Assembly (NCBI GenBank): GCA_003550325.1
Contig: QKWP01000688.1
Location: 151,537 to 215,536, forward strand
Source: Gigaspora rosea
Lineage: Eukaryota > Glomeromycota > Glomeromycetes > Diversisporales > Gigasporaceae
Direction of reading: 5' to 3'
DNA length: 64,000 nucleotides
Shown: positions 44,719-56,505 of the stretch, in pieces
How the letters are laid out: every line of letters begins with the position of its first letter
Position numbering within the stretch: position 1 is the first letter of the stretch
Position numbers and translations under genes: made by a program
The notes under the pieces: generated by a model
What the model was told of the DNA's origin: nothing
The model's input: only the letters and a program-made list of their open reading frames with translations
The model's database searches: none

Positions 44719-44972
44719 GTGCTTTATTAATTGTTATGTAAAAACAATCACCCTGTGATCTTTTGGTTTTTCGCATGTCAAATAAAACCGTATTGGTTGC
44801 TACACATCCATTATATAATATAATTAATATTGTAATAAATTAATTTTTGAAGGGCTTAAAACCTCATTATTATTGTGGACTAAATTATAGTGTTGATTCT
44901 TTGAAATAAAAATAAAATAATCGACACGTAATAAATAAATGAATCTACATACGTATTATTTCACCAACAAAC

Positions 44973-45095
44973 GCTTGTTGAAACTTAGTTCGTAGATAAT
45001 TAATTTACAGAAAAGGTTAAACTTAGTTCGTAGATAAATAATTTACAGAAAAGGTTAAACTTGGTTCATAGATAATTAATTTACAGACAAGGTTA
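44973..45095 (+). repeat. Three tandem copies of a 41-42 bp unit
   Basis: Unit contains AAACTTAGTTCGTAGATAAT then TTACAGAAAAGGTT, repeated three times with few changes. Confidence 0.75.
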
Positions 45096-46364
45096 TTTTA
45101 CAGACGATTAATTCAATATATTGTTCTGACAATTTTTTTATAAATTGCACCAACTTTAAACCTAATTTACTAACGATAATGACTAGAATTAATTTGCCTG
45201 CGAAATTAGCTTTTTGTGAAATAACTTTGCCTAAAATTTAATTCTTTGCGAATTAAGTTTTTTGTGAAGTAATTATTGGTGAGTTAATCGAAACCGAGTG
45301 AACCTGATACTATTAAATATTAAATAAAAAATCAATAAAAATCTAATTAATTTATATAAATAAATGAATCTTAGGACGACATGTTAATAATGATAAAAAA
45401 GTAGTTTATGCATTCTTGTTCTGCGTCATTTCGATTCTAAATTGTCATTTTAGAATCGGTATCCATTTGACGATTATTAAAAAAAGGCAAGCAAAAAAAT
45501 TTAGAAATAATAATAATATCATAATAAAGTAAAAAAATTAAAAAATTAAAAAAATATATATAAATAAGCAAATAAAAATGAATTAATATATGCTCACCTA
45601 AATATTAATACTAGCTAAATTTTCAGAATATATTCAAATATTTATAAATATTTTAATAATATTTGCATTTACCGCGTAGAAACATTCAGGAATCTGGTCG
45701 GGTGTCTTGTCTATATCAGCTGGGCAGGTGGCAGGTCGGCCCTTGACACATATATCTGCAAGTCAGCCTGGCCGGGATACAGTAGCTAAATTTTTTTTCG
45801 TCTGATAGAATTTTATTGTATAACATATAACTATAAGAAATAACCCGGTAGATCACTAGCCATAAGAGGACCCATCGGACCCTCTTATAACCTCCTCTAT
45901 ATTTATGCATCACATGCACTCTTCCAACTATTTGTAATTTATATGTGCTTATGATCTGCTCATTATATCGACTAACTAAAGTCAATTTTTTGAGATCATT
46001 ATCTCAAGCATCTCCATAGTGTAATTTTTAGTAATTGAAATATTGCACAAGTATTGTGATGTAATTCTAACCATTTTCATATTGAGAAGATCAAATTATT
46101 AGACTATTTTGCATACTTTCTTGAATGAAAGATTTTTTAACTATATGATCGACCCGGTTGACCGGCCCAATTAATTTTGGGCAGCCTGGGACGCCTGAGA
46201 ATTTGGAATTGGCCCATATCATTAGTCTTTTCTAATAAGAAGCTAATTGCCACAATGATTTTTTTTTAAAAAAAAAAACCTAAATTTAGCTTTTTCCAAG
46301 TTTTTTATGATTGCCATACTCAGCACGGTGGATATAACAAACTTGCAGCCAATACAAAGAACCT

Positions 46365-46461
46365 TAAGGGTAGGGTGAATATAGATCATTTTCATATAGG
46401 ATCATTATGCAAAAAAATTTTACCTGTGTTTCACAAATACCTACTAATAAAACTTTTTTGA
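46365..46461. mobile_element. MITE family B, left arm, interrupted by the Ngaro-like element
   Basis: TTAAGGGTAGGGTGAATATA matches the left end of the copy at 15289. Its interior ends ATAAAACTTTTTTGAT at the insertion point, and the following part of the family (ATTAATTTTAGCCAAAATTTT in the 15-kb copy's place) resumes at 52482. Confidence 0.6.
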
Positions 46462-46780
46462 TTCAAGTTGACGGACGTACGTAAGTTAACAGATCGAAAA
46501 GATAGTGAAGCAGGATGTAAGAACATCACATGACCTGGGCAAGGGCGAGTCACGGGCCGGGGAGAGCAAAGGTAAGGAGGTATGTGAAAGTCATCATTGA
46601 GATTCCAGATTTAGATTGTGAGACAGGTGAGGATGATATAAGATCAGTTGCCACATATGGTAGTCAGGAGACCTAGGGCAGGATCAATACAAGATAAAGC
46701 AAGCATAAGTAAATAGGGAGCAGCTTCAGCATCTACGCCAAGAGTAGTCGACTCTGCTACAAGAAAGAACATAATTGCGA
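46462..46780 (+). repeat. Split direct repeat A1
   Basis: Begins TTCAAGTTGACGGACGTACG and ends AAAGAACATAATTGCGA, near-identical to 51864-52183. The gag start codon (46780) lies at its very end. Confidence 0.85.
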
Positions 46781-48110
46781 TGAGCAGAAAACAAAAACAA
46801 ACTGCAAGACATGAATTACCAGAAGGCAGCTCAATATCGCAAAAGACAATAAGTTCGTCAGAGGCTTCAAGCAACCAAGTGCAAGAAGCACAAAGTCCAG
46901 CGCCTGTGATAGACTCGCAAATGAAAGCATACATAGACATGATGTTTCATGCAACTACAGCTTTGGTAATACAAACAGTAAAGCAATACATGGACCAACA
47001 GTTCGAAGTGCAGAGAGAATGGAATGTACAGTGTATGGAGACAATTAACAGAAAATTTGTGCAGCTGGAACAGACAAACATGGGCAGTAACGAAGCCAGC
47101 AACAGCAACACAAATAATAACGAACAAACAACAAATGTACAGCAACCACAGCTATTACAACACCAAGATCAAGAAGCCAGGCAGACTCCAAACGTAGGAA
47201 AAAATTTTGGCCAAATCGAAGGTAATTACCCTCCGACACCTACAATTAACAGTTTGATAATGAAGGCAAGCTCTGAGACACAAGACAATAATAAGCAAGA
47301 GAATGACGGACCAGTGAAGTACAAAATTACCACGAGAAAATTTTCAGTCATCAATTACACAGCATTCAAGCAATTACCAGCAGTTCAAGGGTTGAACAAT
47401 CCTAAGGCCAGAGAAACAGAGCGCATTCGTGCGTGGTGGGTAATGAATTGGGCTGAAGGTCAGAAGCTAATTGAAATGCTTCCATACAAACCAAGCTTAA
47501 CCAACAGAGTATGGAAAGTATTAGCACTTGGTACTTTTATTAACTTGCAAGAATTTGCGTACAAGAATATGGTGGATAATGTGAAATATATGGAAGAGGA
47601 TATGGTCCTACAAACAGCGGAGAATGGAGTTATATCAGTAAAGAAACTCCCCGAAATAATACATTCCAAAATATAACTGAATGGCTACTAGCTTTTAAAT
47701 CATATATGGACGCAGTACTCATTTTATATGAGAATCGTGAGCAAGAATTGAATATATACAGGGATCATATAAACGAATTATGCATCAAATACGAGTTTTT
47801 AGCAGTATTGGCGTATAACGAAGACAGAAGAATCGCATTGATCATGAACCGAGATTCAATACTATTAGATCGAGACATAGAAGCTGAAAGGAAAAATTTC
47901 GACGTAACAACAGCAAAAGACCAAAGCATGAATGGCGGCACTCGAATTGGGCTGATCTCTTGTGATATAATGGAAAAGAGATATGCATAAACTGGAACAA
48001 GAAAACATGCCCAGACGAGAGGGCCTGCAGCAGAGTCCACACGTGCATAGTTTGCAAGAAGTTAGGGCATAATGAAAAAGCTGTTTCTGATGAAATTTCA
48101 AGAACAAGCA
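46780..48110 (+). pseudogene. Gag-like ORF1 of the Ngaro-like element, frameshifted
   Basis: ATG at 46780; 298 codons in the first frame, Gln/Asn-rich N-terminus, then YTAFKQLPAVQGLNNPKARE. After a +1 change near 47655 the reading continues in 47660-47990 (ITEWLLAFKSYMDAVLILYE, RDHINELCIKYEFLAVLAYN). After a second shift near 47935 it enters a zinc motif at about 47987-48060: CINWNKKTC, then C, H, C-I-V-C and GHNEK, where the last Cys is missing. The C-x5-C-x3-H-x-C-x2-C pattern after WNK is common in ORFs of DIRS-order elements. Confidence 0.65.
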
Positions 48111-48530
48111 AACAGGCTACGAAAAACGACCAGCAGAGAAGTGAACTAAAAAAAAAACCAGGTCACGAGATACACGTAAAAAAAAAAACTGACCGAAAAG
48201 AAAGAAGGAACATGTTAAATATAACTCATGCTTCTTGAAAGAATTAGGTTTTTCAAGCGAAGCTAAAAAGATACAAGCTATTCAAACGAATATTTTCTAA
48301 TAGGTTTCCCTTGGAAGTCTTGAAGGAATTATTTAAATAAAGTTCTCTTAGTACTCCGCTTTGTACACCTTCTTCTTATTTACACAACTAAAAAAAAAAT
48401 TTATATAAAAAATAAAGAAAAGAATAAATAAATAAATAAATATATATATATATATACGCAATAATAAATAATTACGACACATGTACGATCACATGCCACT
48501 TTGAGTATACTAATAAAAGATTTTTACTCA
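48111..48530. other. Inter-ORF region of the Ngaro-like element
   Basis: A-runs (two runs of nine or more), a (TA)n tract at 48440-48457 and no readable frame. Confidence 0.4.
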
Positions 48531-48539
48531 ATGATAGAA

Positions 48540-50330
48540 ATAAAGCAGGCTCGGAAGGTGCAACCCAGGCACCTGGCGCAATTTAAGGCATCTAGAAGGA
48601 TAACAGCGAGTACAAAGCCCGATTTCTAGTCTGTTAATCAGACAATTGAGGCAATTCCACCCAAGTCCAAGCCATTAACCCAGGAAGAGGCCAATATCGT
48701 AGCGAAATTAAACCCCCATATTTTTAATGCAATAACGCCTATAAATAAACAAGCATTCGAGTATCTAACAGAAGAGCACCCAAATCGGAAATTTAGTTAG
48801 TATCTAAGAAACGGGTTGGAAGGAGGATTCAGGTTCAATTTTTCAGGCAAACATACAATGATATATAGGAGAATTTAAAGTCAATTGATATCGAACCCCC
48901 CGTATTCAAGGCTTATATTAATAAAGAGCTCAAAATGGGGCGCATGTGTAGCCCATTCTTAATGGCAAACGTGCCATGTTCAAAATTCCAGGTTAACCCA
49001 TGCGACCTGGTCGAGAAAAAAGATACAAACCCGAAGGCGTATCGTGTAATATCGCACTTGTCTGCACCTCTCGGTACTAGTATAAACGATGGGATCGATA
49101 TAATTGAATTTGCAACAAAATACGAAAATTTGAACCATGCTATAGGATGGATAATGCAATAGGGAAAAGATGTTTACTTTCTAAAATCGATATTTAGGAT
49201 GCATATCGCATACTACCCGTATACCCGGTCGACCAGGTTTTGCAAGGAATCCAATGCAAGGGCAAGCTCTACTTTGACAAAGCACTTTCTTTTGGGAACA
49301 GAGCGTCAGGTGGTATATTCTGCCGCTTCGCCGATATAATCACGTGAATAGCAGTCCAGCAAGGAATAAAATCGATCATCCACTACGTCAATGATTTCCT
49401 GATCATAGCTAAAGAGAGTACAGGTCAAGAATTAAAACAATTTCTTCATATTATGAATATTTTAAATATACCATACAAGCAGTCAAAACTAGAGGGCCCC
49501 TGCACCGAACTTATATTTCTAGGTATTCGAATTAACACGGTCAGTCTATCTGCCTTGATACCAGAAGCAAAAAAAGCAAAAATTCTTAAAATGTTAATGG
49601 AATGGAGTAAGAGAAGGTGGTATTATAAAGGCGAATTGCAATCACTAGTAGGGTCATTGATATGGATCTGTCAAGTAATTCCCCAAGGGAGACCATTTGT
49701 ACAAAGATTTATTAAAGCCTTAAAAGACACCAAAAAACAGAAATATCACATACATGCAACAGGCCCAATGAGAGCAGATGTAGCATGGTGGCTAAGGGTT
49801 CTTCCCGAGTGGCCAGGAGTATACTTCATGGAGGACAGAGTCTGGCTTCAGCCAGATACATTAAATTTATACACAGATGCATCCAATCTGGGTGGCAGAG
49901 CAACGTACGAGGCATATTTCATAATGTTCAATTGGTTTAGACAAATGAACGTAGCAACCCACAGCATCCAAATCGTGAACTACTTACAAGCTTAGTCGCG
50001 ATTCTTACCTTTTCTCCTTTGTTGGCGCAGAAGCGCATTATTATGTGGACGGATAACCAATCCAATGCAGAAGTGTTTTACGCGGGAGCTTGCAAGAACC
50101 TGGAAATCAACAGCATAATCGCGAAAATGTATATGGCTCAAATTAGAGGAAATTTTTCCATCAAACTTGAATATATAGCTGGGAAAGATAACAAAAAAGC
50201 CGATCTATTATTATGAAATGGCCACAGAGAATACATGACAAAACATCTGCATGCTCACTACCTCCAACCTATTATTCCAAATGACTTTACTAACATAATA
50301 TCTAACATTCCATCTTTAATTCAATAGGGC
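48540..50330 (+). pseudogene. RT and RNase H of the Ngaro-like element, broken
   Basis: Landmarks in order: NGLEGGFRFNF (48810), PPVFKAYINKELKMGRM, AYRVISHLSAPLGTSINDG (49040), then in the next frame SKIDI[TAG]DAYRILPVYPVDQ (49180-49230, first Asp intact), FGNRASGGIFCRFADIIT[TGA], HYVNDFLII at 49381-49407 where YVDD is expected, and FLGIRINT. RNase H: LYTDASNLGG (49869), IIMWTDNQSNAEVF (50037) and LEYIAGKDNKKADLL (50168). Stops at 48866, 49160, 49195, 49345 and 50214; shifts near 49158 and 49995. Most changes fit CAG to TAG, TGG to TGA and GAT to AAT. Confidence 0.8.
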
Positions 50331-51368
50331 AGGAGGAAGCTCCGAGTTCGACACAAGGACAAGAAGTTGCAACAACAGTAACAGGAGAAGCAAATAAGAA
50401 GTTCGGCTACAATACCACATTAGACAAGCAAGCAGCAGAGATTTTGGGAATGGACCTGTTAGTACATAAAACATATAATGCAGTTATCAAATGGTTTCAA
50501 AAACTAGCAGTAACGAACAAATAGCTTAACAAAAATAGCTTGATATAGCCGGTATTACGTGATAACTTGACGAAGTTCATAACTTACCTGCACACACGTG
50601 TAGCGCCCCAAACAATAGTATCATATCTTTCTGCAATCAGCTACTATCACATGATGAATCACATAAACTGGAAAATGACCCAGTACGATCCCTTAATAAG
50701 ACAAATACTGAAAACCATAGAAGAAAATCATACGTTTGCACCCATACAACAAAAAGAGCATATTACTAGAGGACAACTGTGCTTTATACGGGCGAATTTG
50801 GATATGGCCAGGTCTGAGGACTTGCTGTTTTGGACCATAGCAATGGTAGCATTTTACGGCCTGGCCAGACTTGGCGAACTCATACCCCAATCGCAGCAGG
50901 ATCTGATTAAGGTCCAAATATTAAATGCTTTACGATTTGACAAGGCAGATAATGAGACTTTTGCAACCATCTAGTTGCCCAGATCCAAAATTCACAAGAC
51001 AACCGAACTCCCGACCCTAATTATCCATCCAAAAAATGATAACTTATGTCCAGTTTGGGTATTAAAAACATACATTATACAGAGGACTGAATCTATGTAT
51101 GCCCCGGGCTATAAAGTATTGTTCATCAAACCTGATGGTAGCAGCACTACAAAGTGCTGGTTCATAGGCAATTTCAAATTACTTCTACTCGGACAAATAT
51201 TGCAGGGCACAGTTTCTGGGCTGGGGGCACTACTAAATTAGTATTGCAGGGGTACAGTTACCACTAATTCAAAAAATTGGCAGGTGGTCATCAAAGGCAT
51301 TTCACAGATACATTCAAACACACCCAGCCATAGTGGCGGCAGTATTGACGAAAGCATACTCTGACTGA
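50330..51368 (+). pseudogene. Tyrosine recombinase of the Ngaro-like element, broken
   Basis: Frame 50330-51245 then, after a one-base loss in GGGG near 51248, to TGA at 51366-51368. N-terminal core-binding part: DNLTKFITYLHTRVAPQTIV. Catalytic Arg I is present in FYGLARLGELIP (50850-50885). Box II reads HSFWAGGTTKL in the frame around 51210, where HxxR is expected: His is kept, Arg is Trp (CGG to TGG). In the final frame GRWSSKAF supplies Trp and FHRYIQ the nucleophilic Tyr (about 51308). In-frame TAGs at 50522, 50546 and 50972 all fit CAG to TAG. It would integrate the circular cDNA in a live element. Confidence 0.78.
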
Positions 51369-51592
51369 GCAATTGATAATTTTACTTTGGAATCCGATCG
51401 CTCGTCAAAGAAAAAAAAAGGGAAGCAAATTTAGATATATATATATATATATATAAAGTGAAATAAAACATATACATGTAAAAAAGAAAAAAAAATCAAG
51501 TCCAACGTGCTATCAGCACGGATCGGTTTACAAGCACGTGACATATATCACATGGATGGAAATGTCAGAGACCACATTTCCTTCTTTGGAAT

Positions 51593-51863
51593 CTGACATT
51601 TTTATAAATTGTTAGTCACATGTCATATTAACGGTCGGCTTGCATTATGCAGGCGGGAAACCACCGGCCAATGTCATACATCACAAAATCAACTGCTTAT
51701 GGTGATGCCCAGCGCAACCTCGGTTGCTATTTTCTGGAAGCATATCCATTTCAGTTTCAATTATACATAAATCATGCCTACATTCGCAAAATCAATAAAA
51801 ATATTATCCCGGTATATATTAGACAGGATTGTCCAAACTGAAGCATGCGTGCAAAGCTTTTCG
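51593..51863 (+). repeat. Split direct repeat B1
   Basis: From CTGACATTTTTATAAATTGT through CGGCTTGCATTATGCAGGCG to GCAAAGCTTTTCG, directly joined to A2. Confidence 0.8.
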
Positions 51864-52183
51864 TTCAAGTTGACAGATGTACGTAAGTTAACAGATCAAA
51901 AAGATGGCGAAGCAGGATGTAAGCAAATCACATGACCTGAGCAAGGGCTGGGTCACAGGCCGGGCAGAGCAAAGGTAAGAAGGCATGTGAAAGTCATCAT
52001 TGAGATTCCAGATTTAGATTGCGAGACAGGTGAGTATTATGTAAGATCAGTTGCCACATATAGTAGTTAGGAGACCTAGGGCAGGATCAATACAAGATAA
52101 AGCAAGTATAAGTAAATAGGGAGCAGCTCCAGTGTCTATGCCAAGAGTAGTCGACTCTGCTACAAGAAAGAACATAATTGCGA
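51864..52183 (+). repeat. Split direct repeat A2
   Basis: TTCAAGTTGACAGATGTACG to AGAACATAATTGCGA; copy of A1, diverging exactly where the gag ORF begins in A1. Confidence 0.85.
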
Positions 52184-52198
52184 CCCGATCCTGCCCAA

Positions 52199-52481
52199 CC
52201 TGACAATTTCATAATAATTACCAAGTTCTGTTAGTCACTTGTCACATCAACAGCCGGCTTGTATTATGCAGACGGGAAACCACCGGCCAATGTCATACAT
52301 CACAAAATCAACTGCTTACGGTGATACCCAGTGCAACCTCGGTAGCTATTTTCTGGGAGCATATCCATTTTAGTTTCAATTTGCATAAATCATGTCTACA
52401 TTCGCAAAATCAATAAAAATATTATCCCGGTATATATTAGACCGGATTGTCCAAACTGAAGCATGCATGCAAAGCTTTTCG
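52199..52481 (+). repeat. Split direct repeat B2
   Basis: Copy of B1 (CCGGCTTGTATTATGCAGAC ... GCAAAGCTTTTCG), ending at the right border of the element. Confidence 0.82.
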
Positions 52482-52690
52482 ATAATGATTAATTTTAGCC
52501 AAAATTTTGTGGTACATAGATCAAATCTTTCTATTTATAGTAGTAAACTTTAAGCTCCTATACCATTTTAAAAAAACCTATGTGTATATATTATAAAATT
52601 TGCCTAAGTTAACTAAAATTTGCCTAATTAGTACAAATTTTTTTTTATTTGATCAACATTCTAGAATAAATGAGTATCCAATCAAAATTA
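52482..52690. mobile_element. Right continuation of the interrupted MITE family B
   Basis: ATAATGATTAATTTTAGCCA, AAATTTTGTGGTACATAGAT and TTTGCCTAAGTTAACTAAAA correspond in order to the centre of the 15.3-kb copy. The right terminus is not clearly preserved. Confidence 0.5.
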
Positions 52691-52768
52691 GGGATGGTAA
52701 ACGTGATCGTAATAATACAGTAATACAGTATGTAGTATATAGCTTTAATAAATTAAAGCGATTTTAAT

Positions 52769-52830
52769 AGGGTGAATGTAGATCATTTTTTATATAAATT
52801 CAGGTGCAAATTTTTTTTGTGTAATAGCAA
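52769..52830. repeat. Solo MITE family B left arm
   Basis: AATAGGGTGAATGTAGATCA matches the family-B terminus. No partner arm was recognised nearby. Confidence 0.5.
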
Positions 52831-53133
52831 TTACACAAATGAAAATCAAACACGTATAGAACCTTCGATGATATCAGATATATGTACATACGTACATACA
52901 AATGAACGTATGTACAAGCTATAGTAGCTAGAGACAATTTACTTTAGCTCTGTAAAGATAAGTTTTATTATATTTTTTTATTTTATTTTATTTTTTTTTG
53001 AAAATAACTGGAAAAACCAGTACACAGATCAACCTACTGTATATACTGTATATATCGATAAACGTATATCCTCTTTTTTTACTTTTTTTTCTTTTTTACA
53101 CTAAAAGCATTTTTTTTTATATTTAGTATTGCC

Positions 53134-53403
53134 GTCATTGCTTGTTGGTGCCTCTTTTTGTCACTTTATTGGCATTACTACTTCGCTGCCTTCTGGTACT
53201 GTGCCGTGTTGCATTCGCTGTACTGTGTTGCATTTAGTATGAGTTGGCCATGTTATGTTGCGTGCACCGTCATTGCTTGTTGGTGCCTCTTTTTGTCACT
53301 TTATTGGCATTACTACTTCGCTGCCTTCTGGTACTGTGCCGTGTTGCATTCGCCGTACTGTGTTGCATTTAGTATGAGTTGGCCATGTTATGTTGCGTGC
53401 ACT
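53134..53403 (+). repeat. Two tandem 135-bp units
   Basis: Starts GTCATTGCTTGTTGGTGCCT at 53134 and again at 53269; the units differ by about two bases. 135 bp is 45 codons, so a frame (53158-53430) stays open across both units with a Trp/Cys/Tyr-rich, hydrophobic reading (LYWHYYFAAFWYCAVLHS). I do not call it a gene: there is no codon-level divergence and no homolog recognised. Confidence 0.85.
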
Positions 53404-55741
53404 GTCTTGTTTATTACTAGTTCGTGTTGACTTTTTCCTGTACTAGTATTTCAGCAGTGTCATATATTGTTGATTTCTTTAGCTTATTGTTTGTTTTTTC
53501 TTTAGGTTGTTAATGGTATATTAAGCACCGATTATGGCAAGTACCGTAGTAGGATTATGGATAGGTTTAAAATAGAATTAGGCCATAGAGTGGTTTAAAA
53601 CAAGGTTAGGGTCTGTGGGATTAGTGTAAAAGTTAGGGTTATGTTTAGATAGTTGCGTGGGTCTAGTTGAAGGTTAGAGTTAGATTGGTGTTAAATAACA
53701 AGGTAGTTTTTAGTATTAGATTGTAAAAATAGTATGCGCATTATAAATAAATATGAAATAAATACAAATAAATATTAAAAACTTCGAAGTTTGTTATTAG
53801 GTGAGATTTTTTTTATTAAAAAAAAAAAGACATTGCCATATATTATTATAAATTAAAAAAATAAATTTAAAAAATATTTTTTATAAATTTTTTTTAAAGG
53901 CATTAGCTTGAATTTTGAGTTACACTAAAGATCCGTATATTTATAATGAATTTCACGGGTTACAAAGCCAAATCAATAAAGTGCTAGAGAAAATATGTAA
54001 TATAAGGCAATAAAATATAATTAATCAAAAAAAGAAGCATGTAACAGTAAATTATAAATATCAACGAAAAAGATCAATACAAATATCAATGTGATTATTA
54101 ATAGTAATCATATACGCAGATTTGTAGATTACCCTAAAATTTTTGACATACCCAAATTTGACTTCTGTAGTGCGTTAGTAATTTGATATCCAGATTAACC
54201 AATTAAATTTTTCAAATATTATATCAATATCGATCAAATAATTCAAATATTCACAATTCAAATACGAGTATACACGTATAGATTAAACTTTCATTTATTT
54301 TATTTTATTTTTTTTTGTTAGTTAAAAAATATAACCTCTTTCTGGGCTCTTCTTTCTAGGTTTCTTCTTTTTTGGGCTTTTCTTACTGGCCTTTTTTTTT
54401 CTTTGCTTCTTGTAGATATGCCTATTTATCTAACATTTGTTTCTTTCCAGGTAATATTTAAAGCACCTTTCAAGTTACATTCCAACCACCATCGGTAACT
54501 TGTATTTTTTTTTAATCTGTTGTTATATATATAAATACAATTAATTAACACTTTTGCTTCTTCAAGGTAGCAGTATTTTATATTCAGCATCAGCAATGGA
54601 TGTTAGTACTTGGTATTAGATCAGGAATTGCAATGAATACCCTTTTGAGCTATAACCATAATTACGATAATTGGTATTAGGGTTAGGTTGGAGGATAGAG
54701 TAGATTTCATAATGATAATCTCAAAATTTTATGATGTAAAAAGTTTTTTTAAAAAAAAATAAGTAAATAAATAATAAAAATAAAATAAAAAATTCTAGTA
54801 TAGAAGTTTAGGGTTTGCACTTGTACAATATCAATTAATGGTTGTAGCTAGAGCAGAAACATAGAATTTGTAAGTTATGCAAACAGTAAATTTTTGTATT
54901 TTTTTAAATACTATTCAGAGATCAGTATTCTAAATTATATGTAAGCTAGCAAAATAATCTAGTTCATTTTTTTCTGGCAATGCTAGGTGCTATAGACGGT
55001 TGAAATAACCTTGTCAAAAACCATATACTCGAAATAATGAATTAAATATTGTTACAAATAAATAAAAAAGTAAGTCAAGCGATTTTTCACTAGAACTAAT
55101 ATGTAGAACCACAGAATCTTTATTTAGTTTTTCAAATAAAATGCCTATTATAAATACAAAATGTATGCACTTTAAATTTTTTTCTCATGATATAACCTCT
55201 GAGCAAGTACTAGATCCAGATCTATTTAAGGGTTTAAAAATGCAGAATTGGTAGATGAAATAAACGTGGTTCTTGTATAATGATCTTCTTTTTTATCTAA
55301 ACTAAATTAATTTGAAAATAATAAATAACAGATAAGTTTTTATGCTTATATTTTGTGAAAAATTCTTTTATTTAGTAATAAATCAGCTTCATACTTACCA
55401 AACATAAATAAAATAATTTTAAAAACTAATAAGCAATAAGATCTAAAAAGATTGAATAGATTGTAAAAAAAAAAAAACAACAAACCAAAACATAAAACTA
55501 AATATAAAATATTTAAGTAAGTTGAAATTCCTGTAATTTCTAATATCATTACTTTATTGTATGCAATTTCGTTTATTGGTTTCTAGTAGTTCATTGGTTT
55601 GACATATATTATTTAAATAAGAAAATAAATTTGACAAATATTTTGAGGTAGAATTGTTGTTTATAACCAATCATATGTGATAATTTGCAAATCTGAGGAT
55701 CTAAAAAAAGGCACAATTTTATAAATACGTGCATATGTTAT
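53404..55741. other. AT-rich intergenic DNA
   Basis: No gene supported. G-rich words TTAGGGTT / GGTTAGGGTC around 53605-53690 and 54670-54700 are scattered, not an array. Confidence 0.4.
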
Positions 55742-56092
55742 TAGGCTACGCAAAGTTAATTTTTTATTTTGTATAACTCGTGGCCCAATTTTTTCAAAAA
55801 TTTTTTTTAAATTAAATTTTTAATTATACCAATTATTCTATTTTTGCAAATTTATTTTTCTCTGGTATCACTTGATGATGACCCTAATTTTTTGGAATTA
55901 TCTGATAGGTCTAATAAAAATCTTCTGATTTCATGTTATACAAACTGAAGAATTAATTTTGCATAACCTTAGATGTAAATATAGATTAATTAGTCCACGC
56001 AAAGTTAATTTAAAAAAAAAAATCTGACTTGCTGACTGGAAATTTGAAACATCAGGTTATACAAAATGAAAAATTAACTTTGTTTGGCCTTA
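55742..56092. mobile_element. MITE with CGCAAAGTTAATTTTT ends
   Basis: Left end TAGGCTACGCAAAGTTAATT and right end (reverse complement) TAAGGCCAAACAAAGTTAAT, followed by TTTTATTTTGTATAAC on both sides. A further internal partial copy (CACGCAAAGTTAATTT near 55994) suggests nesting or duplication. Confidence 0.6.
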
Positions 56093-56505
56093 TCATCATT
56101 GATAAATGTGCAATTTTTATTATTGTTATTAATAAATTATATAATTCATAATTATTACATTGCTGTTAACACAAATTTCTATGATCAGTAAAAATTGAGA
56201 ATTCAAAACCTAATTTCGTTTTATCATATGATATTATGTACATATGTAAGCTCAAAACAAATATCAAATTCAGTATGTTCCTATAAGTAAATAGCAGTAT
56301 GTTATACTAGCACAGCCTATTAATATGTGAAATAATATGCCTTATTAAAAGCAAGATTTTGCTTAGGGAGTGCCATTTATCACTTGTTTTTTTAGTGGGT
56401 GGAGGTAGAGCAATTATTAGGACCTATATATAATAATATATATAAATATATATTTATATATATTATTATATATATATAATTTTTAATAGTAAATAACTTT
56501 TGTTT

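Larger units (their letters stand above)
44012..46364. other. Intergenic DNA with an 18-bp hairpin and a short tandem repeat
   Basis: No gene supported. A short open frame at 45716-45985 (minus) covers a slightly GC-richer patch without recognisable motif. Confidence 0.4.
46462..52481 (+). mobile_element. Ngaro/PAT-like tyrosine-recombinase retrotransposon with split direct repeats
   Basis: Terminal order A1 (46462-46780) - ORFs - B1 (51593-51863) - A2 (51864-52183) - B2 (52199-52481). A1/A2 and B1/B2 are direct-repeat pairs, and B1 abuts A2, the split-direct-repeat layout known only from Ngaro/PAT-type members of the DIRS order. Gene order gag - RT/RNase H - tyrosine recombinase; no integrase, no LTR. 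No target duplication is expected, and none is seen. The copy is decayed. Confidence 0.82.

Noticed and set aside
45716-45985. 89-codon minus-strand frame
   Set aside because: No recognisable domain and no sign of splicing or conservation; kept as intergenic.
46644-48111. Several minus-strand frames opposite the Ngaro-like gag
   Set aside because: Cys/Leu-rich readings opposite a Gln/Asn-rich gene; explained by the coding strand.
53605-53690. Telomere-like TTAGGG words
   Set aside because: Scattered single occurrences (GGTTAGGGTC, AGTTAGGGTT), not a tandem array.
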